Assembly: GCA_033032865.1 (NCBI GenBank)
Contig: JAWHQI010000049.1
Coordinates: forward strand, 744,001 to 808,000
DNA: 64,000 bases
Direction: 5' to 3'
From: Dactylorhiza incarnata
Taxonomy: Eukaryota; Streptophyta; Magnoliopsida; Asparagales; Orchidaceae
In this document: positions 1 through 10,477 of the stretch, in pieces
Position numbering within the stretch: position 1 is the first letter of the stretch
Layout: each line of letters begins with the position of its first letter
Notes under the pieces: generated by a model
The model's input: only the letters and a program-made list of their open reading frames with translations
Databases searched by the model: none
Told to the model about the DNA's origin: nothing
Program-made: the position numbers and the translations under genes

Positions 1-1350
1 ATTATCACTTGGTACTCAACGATACTTCTTATCAATGTCATTCCATTCTCGACAACATCCCTAATCAATGATAAGTTAACGTGGGGCATTAACTCTAATG
101 TGGGGCATTAGCTCTCTTTCCAGAGAATCGTCCCCATTCAGCATACTGCTCATAGGGATGTGTAGTTATAGTTCCTGTACAACCTACACACTATAAACAC
201 ACAAAATACAAGATCAAATACAACACGGTATTTTTTATTATGAAACCAAGAGATGGGGAACATTGTCTTTAACAAGAACATGTCATGATTGTCAGATAGG
301 CAAGCAACTAGGACAACCTTTAAGGGCATTGCTCACAAGGATTCTATAAGGTGTTTATATTTACTGCACAAGGATCTTTTTGGTCCAATGCCTATTCAAT
401 GTATAAGAGGGAAGTTATATACTCTTTTGATAGTTGATGACCACTCTAGACTCTCATGGGTCTTCTTCGTCAAAAAGAATTCAGATACTCTTGGCATCTT
501 AATGACATTTGTCAAGACCATCAAGATTAAAATGGACTATTATGTGGTCAAAATGAGAAGTGACCATGGAACAAAATTCCAATCTAGTGCTATGACAAAT
601 TTCTATCAAGAATAAGGTATCTCACAAGAATTCTCTTCTCCCAAAACCCCACAAAAGGTTGTGTGGTTGAGAGAATGAACAGGACTCTGATTGAGGCTGG
701 GAGAACATTGTTGAGTGACTCCTTATTTCCAAAATATTTCTAGGCTGAGACTATCCAAACAGTATGTCATGTGCTGAATAGAGCATCAATTACCAAACAT
801 CACAAGAAAACACAATATGAACTACTGAAAGGTAGAAAACCCATTGTATCCTACTTTATAATCTTTGGGAGCAAGTGCTTTATTTTAAATAATGGCAAAT
901 CTTATTTAACTAAGTGTCAGAGAAGAGCAGTGAGGGTATTCTTGTTGGATATAGCTCCCATAGTATAACATATAAGTTGTTCAACAAAAATACTGAAGTT
1001 GTAGATGATTTTATACATGTTGTATTTGATGAGACCAGCTTGATCTACAAGGGATGGTCTAATTATTCTAATGTTGTAGGTACTCAGCTGAAGATGAAAG
1101 AGGCTTTTATAGAAGACAAGCCAGCTGCCAATGAGATCACAACACCTGGTTTAATAGTCAGAGATGAAGGACAATCATCAGGTGAAATGCAAGGAGATGG
1201 TGAAGAAGAGCAACATGAAATTCAACTTGTTGAACAGCAAGGTGAAGGTGGTTCATAGGGAAATGCAGAAAGGCTTCCAATTTCCATCAGACATCTGAGA
1301 GAACATACCAGAAATATTATTATTGGTGATGCAAGCAAGGGAGTCACAAC
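1..1350 (+). mobile_element. Element O, left part: old Ty1/copia retrotransposon interrupted by element A
   Basis: This is the 5' side, within the window, of an old copia element whose 3' side resumes at 29755. The integrase core and its downstream region are recognisable. Bases 1-288 hold decayed sequence, probably the pre-integrase region, with only a short HDCQIGK-like zinc-finger remnant near 270-300. The reading frame near 1321-1350 (IIIGDASKGVTT) is typical of the copia segment between integrase and reverse transcriptase, and it continues in phase after 29755. The clade is probably SIRE-like, judged from the integrase and RT wording. That assignment is inference. Confidence 0.75.
289..1258 (+). 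pseudogene. Element O copia integrase, broken
   Basis: Integrase joins retrotransposon cDNA to host DNA. Visible blocks in order are the catalytic-core start (DLFGPMP, then LLIVDDHSRLSWVFF), the second acidic block (MRSDHGTKFQSS), a degraded TPQ motif around 640-660, and the C-terminal part that copia elements share (FGSKCFILNNG, then GILVGYSSHSITYKLFNK and HVVFDETS). Stops at 613-615 and near 968 and a frame change around 914-968 break the frame into three pieces. The final piece ends in an acidic, Glu/Gln-rich stretch, as is usual before the RT domain. The gene cannot make a working protein as it stands. Confidence 0.8.
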
Positions 1351-2436
1351 TATTGGAACATGGTCTTCCACATCTCCTTGGTTTGAGAATAACAAATCCT
1401 ATGTGTATTTGATCTTATGTGTTTAAGTGTGCAGGAAACAATGCCACATGACTCAAGGATAACATAAGAAGGTTGCCCCAAGTTTGAAGCTAGAATTCCA
1501 ACAAGTCCATTAGCACCGGCAGTAGCACCTAGCGCAGGCGCAAGCTTTAATTAGGCAAGTTCAGACGGCAAGTATAGAAGGCGATAGAGATAGTCGGTAG
1601 TGGATAGCGCAGGCGGTAGCGTGGAGCTCAAGAGGAGTTTTGGAAAGGTTTCCTTGGAATGAAGATACGCACTCGGAGAATGTTTCCTAATCTGGGATAG
1701 CGCCGGAGGTAGTGATAGCGCAGGCGCTAGCTTCAAGGCTATAAAAAGGAGCCATTTTCTCTCGTTTTCAATACACATCCTTGAGAGAGTTCTAATGCCA
1801 AATTTTCAGAGCCTTGTACTTCCGAGAGTTGATCACCCACTAAAAGTTCCGTGATTTTCTAAAGGAGGATTTCTACATGCCGCATTCGCCTTACGATCTC
1901 TTTAATTACACTTATTCTACAGCGGACTTTCGTCTCCAACTTCAGAAGTTCTTCAAGAGGGATTTTTTAATATTGTTGTTATTTTCATTCTTCTAATCAA
2001 TTAGTAAATTCGCCTCATGTTGGCGACTAGGTCTGGGTAGGGATTAGGGAGGAATTTGCCTCGTGTTGGTGACTAGATCTAGGTTTGGTCTAGTGGGTGC
2101 TCGAGTCCATATCCGGGAGAGGATTGGCTAGAGCGGCTTGAGGCCGTATCTAGGGAAGGATAGGCTAAAGCCACCGGTTCGTGGGGATACGAGTAAGGAT
2201 AGAAAACGAAAAAGACTTTTTACTATTCGCCTTCGATTTCTAGCGTTATAAGAAGTCAAGTTTTGTAATCCTACATTTTATATTAATAAAATCATGTCTC
2301 TATTTTATTTAACTTAATTTGTTTGATTTCTCACTATTTTGATCTCTTACTATTTCAAATATTTCAAAATATAACATAAGTTTTTAAAACCCTTATTCAC
2401 CCCCCGCCCCCTCTAAGGGCGCCTACATATCCAACA
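1351..2436 (+). repeat. Element A 5' LTR
   Basis: It matches 28620-29754 along its length. Its first two bases are TA rather than the TG seen in the 3' copy, and it ends in CCAACA. A TATAAAAAG box lies at 1740-1748. CG-rich palindromic motifs lie upstream at 1512-1735. Downstream, around 2011-2100, are two copies of a roughly 50-bp unit (CCTC-TGTTGGCGACTAG). The end has the run TTATTCACCCCCC followed by CTCTAAGG. Confidence 0.9.
1740..1748 (+). promoter_or_regulatory. TATA-like box of element A 5' LTR
   Basis: TATAAAAAG, conserved in the 3' LTR at 29010-29018. It separates the palindrome-rich U3 from the downstream R-U5 part. Confidence 0.6.
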
Positions 2437-2439
2437 AGA

Positions 2440-2450
2440 GGTATCAGAGC
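2440..2450 (+). other. Primer-binding site of element A
   Basis: GGTATCAGAGC lies three bases after the 5' LTR. It is complementary to the 3' end of initiator tRNA-Met, the common copia primer. Confidence 0.8.
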
Positions 2451-2485
2451 AGTTTTATTATAAAACGGTCTAACAACCGGGAATA

Positions 2486-3010
2486 ATGGCGTCTCATGAT
2501 CTCACATTTCCCGAGGGTCAAGGTGTTAGTAGACCACCTCTTTTTACTGGGCCAGATTTCAACTACTAGAAATCTAGGATGATGTGTTTTCTTATGGCCA
2601 TGGATATAAAAGTATGGAACATGGTGGAAGTTCGGTACTCTCCTCCTACAATTGTAGTAGGAGAGGCTACGATAGAAATACCTAAGGATAAATGGGATGA
2701 TAGCGATAAACTTTAATGCAAAAATAATGCAACTGCAATGTACGCTTTATATTGTGCTTTAAATCGAACTGAATTTAATCGAATTTCTGCATGTGTAACT
2801 GCTTATGATATTTGAAACCAATTAGAAGTTACTCATGAAGGTACATCGTAGGTGAAAGATGCAAAGCTATTCCAACTGGAATGGGAATATGAAAAATTCA
2901 GGATGGATGCTGAAGAAGACATCAACTCGATGTTCACACGCTTCACCAAGATCATCAACGCTTCAAAATCTCTTGGAAAGAACTACTCCGATGGTGACTT
3001 GGTCAGAAAA
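2486..3010 (+). pseudogene. Element A gag, N-terminal part
   Basis: From ATG at 2486 the frame reads MASHDLTFPEGQG, then a PPLFTGPDFNY block and RMMCFLMAMDIKVWNMVE. This is the start of the copia gag (UBN2-type) that forms the virus-like particle. In-frame stops occur where Trp or Gln would be expected (for example after DFNY and after SDKL), so it is dead. The segment ends in ...GDLVRK, exactly at the insertion of element B, and continues after B at 10245. Confidence 0.8.
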
Positions 3011-4034
3011 TGAAGCAGCGGCGTCTCCTACAGGAGATCTACACGGAATTCACTCCAACTCGCCTCGATCACACGATAAATTACCGCACTTACACAAGCA
3101 TTCTAACGCTCACATACGTTGCCATTCGCATCACAATATCAAACAAAAAAAAGAACGATCGACTCTAAAACAGCGGTCAAAAGAGAGTCGACATAGTTCT
3201 CAAATCAACACAAAGATTGCTACTCTTTTAGAGAACAAAACCAAGGCTATAGGCCAAGATCCGTTCAAGCAAACGAGACCCACACGGTCCGGACACGAAG
3301 AACGTGGGAGAGCGATCTCAAGTTCAGAAAAATACCAACGATCGATATTCAAAATCGCGGAGAACACGATGGTTCTTCCTCCACAAACTAAAGAAAGAAG
3401 CTCTTTGAGATTTTAGAGATTACCCAACCCAGAAAATGAAAGCACACTTGATAACTGTGGGGGAATCACTCTCTCCACGCTCTCCACCGGCGTCGCACCG
3501 TATGGATCCTTCGGAGTCACACCGAGGGACTGCCTTCCTTCTTCCTTGGAGTCGCACCAAGAAACCACGCCAGAAACACCCAAGAAGGGGGGAGGCCGAA
3601 AGTGGAGAAGAGAGGGGAGACAAGGGGGGGCGGCGGCTTGGAGAAGGCCTTGGCCGAAATTCCTCCTAAGGGGGGAGTTTTAGGGTTCAAATTATATTCT
3701 CTATTTCTCATCAAAAGGCTCATTTAAATAGGAGTTTACAAACACCATCCAACCATCCAAAATTGAGATGAAATCTCATCAACCCGGATGGTTAAATGCA
3801 CACCACATAAAATGTCTATTAGCACACCCAAAATAAGGAACATGCCGGAATTAAAATATTACAATTTTAAAACGACGGAAATAAATATAAAACTAAAGCA
3901 AGATAATAAAAGGGCTTTAGGCATCCTTTGCGCGACGCGGGCGGAGGTTATAATGTTGACTTCCGGGGCGCCGAAAGTCCTTGTGTTGTAACATCTCCAA
4001 GTCGTCCACATGTGGGGGAAGTGGTGCGGCATCA
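3011..4034 (-). repeat. Element B 3' LTR (left copy)
   Basis: It begins TGAAGCAGCGG and ends GGCATCA on the + strand. It encodes the last part of the gag-pol ORF (3917-4034). Three hairpin units around an AGTCGCA-type loop lie at 3483-3561, and a weak TATA-like CTATTTAAAT lies on the minus strand at about 3722-3732. Confidence 0.92.
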
Positions 4035-7000
4035 ATCCTCCCCCCCTCAACTTCACGTAATACCGATGCGTGGTCCAAGAGGAAACGGTGGAGCAGAGCG
4101 GCATCTAGTCTTTGAAGCTCGGACTCAAGCACCCAAGAGTCATCGGAAGGTGGACCATCCCGCCATCGAATGAGGAAGCGGAGAGTATCACCATCAGTAG
4201 TAGTAACGGGCTCCATGTCCAATATCCTGTCAGGGTTAGAAAAGGTTTTGGGAAACCTTGGAAACATGTCAGCATTAGGAATAAGATGTGACTCACCATC
4301 CGGCGGTATACCTGTGCAAAGCATGGAAGAGAGATCATCCGTCCTACCACTCCCCAACCCATTAGAATCATTTGTGGAAGGAGAAGACGACATAGAAGAC
4401 AACTCTTGTGGAGGCGGAACAAACATCGTCAAATCCGAAACATTGAAAATAGGTGAGACACCCCAATCAGAAGGCAAATCCAAAACAAAAGCATTCTCTC
4501 CTATTTTCTTCAAAATCCGGAACGGGCCGGCTCGCCTCGGTGCTAATTTCTTGACGGTGCCAGATGGCATTCGTTCGGGAACTAAGTGGACTAAAACTTG
4601 GTCGCCGACTTTAAAGTTTGACGCTCTCCTATTTTGGTTTGCATGTGTTTGATAGGCGTCATATTGAGAGGTCAAGGTTGCCCGAATATGTGCATGTAGA
4701 TCATGAATGTGTTGGGCAAAAGATTGTGCGAATTGACTGGCCTTATACGACGGTGGTAGTGGGACCAAGTCAAGGGGCACTGGAGCATTATACCCGTGAA
4801 CAACCTCGTTGGGAGACATACCCGTGGATCGGTTCTTGGAATTATTATAAGCCAACTGAGCGTGGGGGAGAAGTAAGTCCCATGTGCCTTTATGGTCGCC
4901 CGCAAGGCACCTAAGAAGATTTCCCAAGCTTCTATTGACCACCTCAGTTTGCCCATCCGTTTGTGGGTGGTAGGCGGCAGAGAATAGCAATTTAGTGCCC
5001 ATTAGAATCCATAACGTCTTCCAAAAATAACTTGTAAATTTCACGTCCCTATCCGACACAATAGTGTTAGGCACCCCACGATGGCTAACGACATTTTGAA
5101 AATACAGCTTGGCAATATGAGATGCATCGTTGGTCTTGCTACAAGGGATAAAATATGCCATCTTGGAGAACCTATCTACAACAACGAATATCGAGTCGTG
5201 TCGGTGAAACGTGGGGGGAAGGCCTAAAACGAAATCCATGCTCACGTCTTCCCAAGGTTTAGATGGAATAGGTAACGGTGTATACAAGCCAACATTGGTC
5301 TTAGACCCTTTGGAGACTTGACACGTTCGGCAACTGCTCACTACACGTCCGACCATGACCTTAAGTTTTGGCCAATAAAATTTCTCTTCCACGAGCACAA
5401 TAGTCTTGTCACGCCCAAAGTGACCACTCAACCCACCACTATGCAACTCCCAAATAATGTGTAGTCGTAGGGAAGATTGCGGAATGCATAGTTTCCCGTG
5501 CCGAAAGAGGTAACCGTCTCTAATAGTGAAGGCCGAGATAGTGGTGGGGGAGTTGTCCTGTGCGGATAGGTACAACTCTTGGAAATCCGGGCACGTGGCG
5601 TACTCATCCTTAATGCGCTCGCTCCCAATAACATGCACTTTCATGGTAGACAGAAAGAGGGTGAGGCGGCTAAGCGCATCGGCGACTCGATTCTCCGAAC
5701 CCTTAAGGTGCTTAATGTTAAACGTGTATTCTTGAAGGAACGCAACCCACTTCGCGTGCCGTGGGCTGATCTTATGACTACCGTTTATGAATCTCAAAGC
5801 ATCATGGTCAGAAAGGAGCACAAATTCCTTGGACAGAAGATAGTGTCTCCAATGATGCAAACACCTCACAATCGCATAGAACTCTCGGTCGTAGTTAGAA
5901 TAATTGAGCTTTGCGCCTGCCAACTTCTCACTAAAATAACTGATAGGGTGGCCCTCTTGACTTAGGACTCCTCCTATCCCTATCCCAGACGCATCACAAG
6001 TAACCTCAAAGACCTTGGTGAAGTCAGGGAGACGTAACACCGGTGCTTCGGTCATGAGTTGCTTGATCCTACGGAAGGCAAAAGTAGCAGACTTCGACCA
6101 CGCAAACTCTCCCTTTTTCATACAATCGGTAATAGGTGCCATGATGCTACTAAAGTCTCGTATAAAACGACGATAAAATGTAGCTAGCCCATGGAAACTG
6201 CGCACCTCTCGAATACTAGTCGGCTCTGGCCAATCCTTAATTACCTGGACCTTCCCGGGGTCTACTCGTATACCTTCGGACCCAACAATATAACCTAAGA
6301 ATTCTACCTCAGAGACTCGAAAAGTGCACTTCTTAAAGTTCAGATAAAGAGTTTCCTTCCGAAGGGTGGAAAGAACTATCCGCAGGTGTGAGATGTGATC
6401 GGTGGGGGTGGTACTATAGATAAGGATGTCGTCAAAGTAGACAACCACGAACTTCCCCATATAAGGCTGGAAGACATGAGTCATCATCCTGGAGAACGTG
6501 CTTGGGGCGTTGGATAACCCAAAAGGCATCACAAGCCACTCATACAGTCCATCCTTGGACTTAAACGCTGTCTTCCACTCATCTCCCTCACGGATCCTGA
6601 TCTGGTGGTAACCACTCCGCAAATCTAGCTTGGAAAAGATGGTGGCGCCCGCTAGGACATCGAGGAGATCATCTAACCGTGGGATTGGAAATCTATACTT
6701 GATGGTGATTTTGTTGATAGCACGGCTATCAACACACATCCTCCACGAACCATCCTTCTTGGGGGAAAGAAGGGCTGGAACAGCGCAAGGGCTCAAACTA
6801 GTCCGAATGAAACCCTTCTTCAACAAGTCCTCTATCTGGACTTGTAACTCCTTGTGGGCATCGAGAGGGAGTCTATAGTGGGGCTGATTGGGTAGGGATG
6901 ACCCAGGGATAAGATCAATAGCATGATGTATATTCCTAAGTGGGGGTAATGACGACGGAAGCTCGTCGGGGTAAACATCCCTATACTCATCTAGCAGGGC

Positions 7001-8770
7001 CCGCAACTCTCTAGGCAACCCATCTAACGTGCTCGAATCAGTCTTCGTACTCATAAGAACTAACGCATACATCACTCCATCTAAAAATGGGTCCCTCACA
7101 AACTCCGTCCTGCCTACTAGACTCAATGTCTTCCTCTCGACCAGAACAATGGTGTCCTTAGGTAACGCAACTGGTTCCTTCGGAACGGTCGGGCTCAAAG
7201 TAATGGTCTTACCCTTAAATTTAAACTCATAGGAGTTGGCCCGGCCATAATGTGTTACATCACGGTCATAGAGCCAAGGGTGGCCTAATAACACGTGGCA
7301 AGCATCCATCGGTAATACGTCACACCATATCTCATCCGTGTACGATTTAATCGAGAGGGGAACTAGGCATCGCTTGGTAACTGGAACAGTGATCTTGTTA
7401 ATCCAAGCTACTTGATACGGGGTCGGGTGTGGCTCCGCGGTCAAGGCCATACGTGTGACGGCGTTCTCAGAAACGACGTTTACACAACTTCCACTATCGA
7501 TAATCAGCTTACATAACTTCTCACCACTCCTAAAAATCAGGGAAAATATGTTCGTCCTCTTCCAATCATCTAAAGGACGAGGGGTGGTCAAGATACATCG
7601 CATCACTCCTAGGTAGCGTTCGTCCTCCAAATCACTCGGGACTCCCTCAAGGTGATCCTCCTCAGCAGCCTCAATAATCAGATCGGCGGGGTCGGTCTCC
7701 GCATCCAACAGGGCTATGGCTCGGGTTTTTGTAGGACACTCAAAGGTGTAGTGACCCTGAACCCCGCAAGCATAACATGTGGTGTTAGCCTTGCTAACCT
7801 TTCCTATGGGGACACGCTCACTCGTGGGATTCCTAGAGTTCCTCGCAGTAATCACTACCGATCTAGACTCGGCGGTCTTAGGTTTTCCCTTATCGTGGGT
7901 GGCAGATGAAGATGCTCCAAATGTGGTCAAGCTCTTCGTACGTGAGTAACGAGAGTGGGCCTTCGAAGCCAGATGCTTTTCAATGTCAAGAGCGGCATTG
8001 AATGTCGTATTCAGATCTGTGTGGCCATATCTCAATAGCTTCCTCTGAATGTCAGGGTGGAGCCCCTTACGAAATCGCGATAGCGTAACCTCAGGGATCT
8101 CTCGAAGATCACAACGCACCATACGATCTTTCAGCTCGCCCATATACTCAGCCACCGAGTTTGAGCCTTGCCGTAGGGTGGCTAGCTCATCGAACATTTG
8201 GGTTCGGTGGTAGGCGGGGACGTATTGGTCAGTGAGTAAATTCTTCATCACCGGCCATCCAATGGGTGGGACTCCCTGTCCGGCTCCTAGCCTACGTTCT
8301 TCATTCAGCCAATACGTTTTCGCTCGACCCGTTAACTTCATCCTGGCAACCTGGACCTTTAGGGGATCCGTAAGATGGTGCCATTCAAAATAACATTCAA
8401 TATCCACTACCCAAGTAAGGAAAACCTGGGGGTCTCCCAAACCATCGTATGTGGGGGCGTCGATCGTAATGGCTCTAGTGATGTCAGTGCCATGATCCGG
8501 ACGACGTCCACGAGGAGGGGCTCGAGGATAGCCTTCATCCGAAATTGAATCATGAACCCGTTGTTGTGGATTAGGCAACTCATCATTAGCCGGTGGGGGT
8601 GGTGTTCCCCCTTGATTCAGAAGAATCTGGGTTAACATAGTCCTAATCTCCGTCATCTCACCACGTAGCTCAGCTATAGCCTCCGTGTTAGGATCTACTG
8701 GATCGTTCGCTGCCATCCTAGGGGTGGACGGTAACTCTACGGTATACTCCGTGCCTAGTCTCGTGCGCAA
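3917..8770 (-). CDS. Element B gag-pol polyprotein, intact
   Basis: This is a single 1617-residue frame. The order is gag capsid (about 100-280), CCHC knuckle CYACGVQGHYTFEC (about 331-344), aspartic protease with DSGS (about 425), and reverse transcriptase with YFDD (about 777). RNase H follows with TCDAS (about 923), then the integrase HHCC finger (about 1110-1150), the integrase core from DFVLGLP (about 1178) to HPQTDGQ (about 1268), and a chromodomain-like segment FLIRWRDGPPSDDSW (about 1530). The protease has Ser where DTG is commonest, but DSG is also an active form. An alternative start is the Met at residue 19. The stop lies 118 bases inside the 3' LTR, so LTR sequence encodes the C-terminus. 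All catalytic motifs I looked for are present. Confidence 0.93.
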   Translation of the reverse strand: MRTRLGTEYTVELPSTPRMAANDPVDPNTEAIAELRGEMTEIRTMLTQILLNQGGTPPPPANDELPNPQQRVHDSISDEGYPRAPPRGRRPDHGTDITRAITIDAPTYDGLGDPQVFLTWVVDIECYFEWHHLTDPLKVQVARMKLTGRAKTYWLNEERRLGAGQGVPPIGWPVMKNLLTDQYVPAYHRTQMFDELATLRQGSNSVAEYMGELKDRMVRCDLREIPEVTLSRFRKGLHPDIQRKLLRYGHTDLNTTFNAALDIEKHLASKAHSRYSRTKSLTTFGASSSATHDKGKPKTAESRSVVITARNSRNPTSERVPIGKVSKANTTCYACGVQGHYTFECPTKTRAIALLDAETDPADLIIEAAEEDHLEGVPSDLEDERYLGVMRCILTTPRPLDDWKRTNIFSLIFRSGEKLCKLIIDSGSCVNVVSENAVTRMALTAEPHPTPYQVAWINKITVPVTKRCLVPLSIKSYTDEIWCDVLPMDACHVLLGHPWLYDRDVTHYGRANSYEFKFKGKTITLSPTVPKEPVALPKDTIVLVERKTLSLVGRTEFVRDPFLDGVMYALVLMSTKTDSSTLDGLPRELRALLDEYRDVYPDELPSSLPPLRNIHHAIDLIPGSSLPNQPHYRLPLDAHKELQVQIEDLLKKGFIRTSLSPCAVPALLSPKKDGSWRMCVDSRAINKITIKYRFPIPRLDDLLDVLAGATIFSKLDLRSGYHQIRIREGDEWKTAFKSKDGLYEWLVMPFGLSNAPSTFSRMMTHVFQPYMGKFVVVYFDDILIYSTTPTDHISHLRIVLSTLRKETLYLNFKKCTFRVSEVEFLGYIVGSEGIRVDPGKVQVIKDWPEPTSIREVRSFHGLATFYRRFIRDFSSIMAPITDCMKKGEFAWSKSATFAFRRIKQLMTEAPVLRLPDFTKVFEVTCDASGIGIGGVLSQEGHPISYFSEKLAGAKLNYSNYDREFYAIVRCLHHWRHYLLSKEFVLLSDHDALRFINGSHKISPRHAKWVAFLQEYTFNIKHLKGSENRVADALSRLTLFLSTMKVHVIGSERIKDEYATCPDFQELYLSAQDNSPTTISAFTIRDGYLFRHGKLCIPQSSLRLHIIWELHSGGLSGHFGRDKTIVLVEEKFYWPKLKVMVGRVVSSCRTCQVSKGSKTNVGLYTPLPIPSKPWEDVSMDFVLGLPPTFHRHDSIFVVVDRFSKMAYFIPCSKTNDASHIAKLYFQNVVSHRGVPNTIVSDRDVKFTSYFWKTLWILMGTKLLFSAAYHPQTDGQTEVVNRSLGNLLRCLAGDHKGTWDLLLPHAQLAYNNSKNRSTGMSPNEVVHGYNAPVPLDLVPLPPSYKASQFAQSFAQHIHDLHAHIRATLTSQYDAYQTHANQNRRASNFKVGDQVLVHLVPERMPSGTVKKLAPRRAGPFRILKKIGENAFVLDLPSDWGVSPIFNVSDLTMFVPPPQELSSMSSSPSTNDSNGLGSGRTDDLSSMLCTGIPPDGESHLIPNADMFPRFPKTFSNPDRILDMEPVTTTDGDTLRFLIRWRDGPPSDDSWVLESELQRLDAALLHRFLLDHASVLREVEGGRIDAAPLPPHVDDLEMLQHKDFRRPGSQHYNLRPRRAKDA
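4035..4050 (-). other. Polypurine tract of element B
   Basis: On the minus strand a G-rich run (TTGAGGGGGGGAGGAT) directly abuts the 3' LTR. It primes plus-strand DNA synthesis. It lies inside the gag-pol coding region. Confidence 0.75.
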
Positions 8771-9221
8771 GCAAGTTTAAACAACTAGAATGAAAATGAA
8801 TTTTTTTTAACGGACCTAACGAGAGCAAAATGAAAATTTCGTAATTTTAAAGTTGCTGGAAATAAACTAAGGAAGCTACAGAATTTTTTTTTTTTGAATT
8901 TTGACAAAAAAATTCAGATTTCAGACCGCTATTCGCACACCACCTGGACAGAATTACGACGGTTCTAATTTTCAAGCCATCTTAACGAGGTCGAATCGAA
9001 AAAGTTTCAGTTTTAATGTTGCTGGAAATACTTTCAGGAAGCTACAGCAGAAATTTCAGATTTTTCTAACAAGTTTAAAAAATTTTGTTTTTCTGATTTT
9101 TACTAAATGCAGACCAATCCGAAAAATTTCAGATTTTGACCGAACAACGAACGCGCCGGCAAATCTAGAGAAAGGATGGTGCCGAGATAGAACTCAGCAC
9201 AACCTAGCTCTGATACCAAAT
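8771..9221 (-). other. Element B leader between 5' LTR and gag
   Basis: Non-coding leader of about 450 bases. The + strand is T/A-rich with oligo-A and oligo-T runs, and a phrase around AATGTTGCTGGAAATA recurs (8851-8871 and 9018-9031), an imperfect internal duplication. The primer-binding site (minus TTGGTATCAGAGC, 9207-9219) is next to the LTR. Confidence 0.7.
9207..9219 (-). other. Primer-binding site of element B
   Basis: Minus-strand TTGGTATCAGAGC lies two bases inside the 5' LTR and is complementary to the initiator tRNA-Met 3' end. Confidence 0.8.
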
Positions 9222-10244
9222 TGAAGCAGCGGCGTCTCCTACAGGAGATCTACACGGAATTCACTCCAACTCGCCTCGATCACACGATAAATTACCGCAC
9301 TTACACAAGCATTCTAACGCTCACATACGTTGTCATTCGCATCACAATATCAAACAAAAAAAAGAACGATCGACTCTAAAACAACGGTCAAAAGAGAGTC
9401 GACATAGTTCCCAAATCAACACAAAGATTGCTACTCTTTTAGAGAACAAAACCAAGGCTATAGGCCAAGATCCGTTCAAGCAAACGAGACCCACACGGTC
9501 CGGACACGAAGAACGCGGGAGAGCGATCTCAAGTTCAGAAAAATACCAACGATCGATATTCAAAATCGCGGAGAACACGATGGTTCTTCCTCCACAAACT
9601 AAAGAAAGAAGCTCTTTGAGATTTTAGAGATTACCCAACCCAGAAAATGAAAGCACACTTGATAACTGTGGGAGAATCACTCTCTCCACGCTTTCCACCG
9701 GCGTCGCACCGTATGGATCCTTCGTAGTCACACCGAGGGGCTGCCTTCCTTCTTCCTTGGAGTCGCACCAAGAAACTACGCCGGAAACACCCAAGAAGGG
9801 GGGAGGCCGAAAGTGGAGAAGAGAGGGGAGACAAGGGGGGGCGGCGGCTTGGAGAAGGCCTTGGCCAAAATTCCTCCTAAGGGGGAGTTTTAGGGTTCAA
9901 ATTCTATTCTCTATTTCTCATCAAAAGGCTCCTTTAAATAGGAGTTTACAAACACCATCCAACCATCCAAAATTGAGATGAAATCTCATCAACCCGGATG
10001 GTTAAATGCACACCACATAAAATGTCTATTAGCACACCCAAAATAAGAAACATGCCGGAATTAAAATATTACAATTTTAAAACGACGGAAATAAATATAA
10101 AACTAAAGCAAGATAATAAAAGGGCTTTAGGCATCCTTTGCGCGACGCGGGCGGAGGTTATAATGTTGACTTCCGGGGCGCCGAATGTCCTTGTGTTGTA
10201 ACATCTCCAAGTCGTCCACATGGGGGGCAAGTGGTGCGGCATCA
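9222..10244 (-). repeat. Element B 5' LTR (right copy)
   Basis: It is almost identical to 3011-4034. It is followed on the + strand by the target-site copy GAAAA at 10245-10249. Confidence 0.93.
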
Positions 10245-10477
10245 GAAAAATTCTTCGCTCTCTACCTCTGAGGTTCAATCCAAAGGTGACGGACATCTCG
10301 GAGTCACACAACCTAAGAACGCTCTAGATCGAGAATCTCATTGGGAATCTCAAAACTTATGAGGTAGAACACTAGATTCAACAAAAATAATACAACAAGG
10401 AGCCAAAGAAAAAGGCACTGACACTAAAATCAATGAAGGAGAGCAACAAAGATGATGATGAAGATGAAGAAGGTCTT
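10245..10477 (+). pseudogene. Element A gag, second segment
   Basis: This continues the gag frame of 2486-3010 after the B insertion. KILRSLPLRFNPKVTDISES is the conserved UBN2 gag stretch. An in-frame stop follows near 10325, then a Lys/Glu/Asp-rich hinge (SNKDDDEDEEG). It is cut at 10477 by element C and resumes at 17982. Confidence 0.75.

Larger units (their letters stand above)
3011..10244 (-). mobile_element. Element B: complete Ty3/gypsy chromovirus, young insertion
   Basis: It is a complete 7.2-kb element in minus orientation. The LTRs are 3011-4034 and 9222-10244, TG...CA at both ends, and differ only by scattered substitutions. The target-site duplication is perfect: GAAAA at 3006-3010 and 10245-10249. 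The primer site is at 9207-9219 and the polypurine tract at 4035-4050. One uninterrupted gag-pol frame fills most of the interior. The intact frame and similar LTRs make it one of the youngest insertions here and possibly autonomous. The C-terminal chromodomain-like segment places it among chromoviruses, with RT wording near the Reina/CRM side. The exact clade is uncertain. Confidence 0.93.

Noticed and set aside
2440..2450. tRNA gene fragments suggested by TGGTATCAGAGC at several places
   Set aside because: These are retrotransposon primer-binding sites next to LTRs; no cloverleaf can be drawn.
3436..3723. Overlapping open frames on both strands in the element B LTR, repeated near 9631-9981
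   Set aside because: They lie in non-coding LTR, are Ser/Pro/Arg-rich by composition and have no domain; both LTR copies show them simply because the LTRs are alike.
4170..7909. Several + strand open frames of 60-160 residues
   Set aside because: They are shadows of the intact minus-strand gag-pol of element B.
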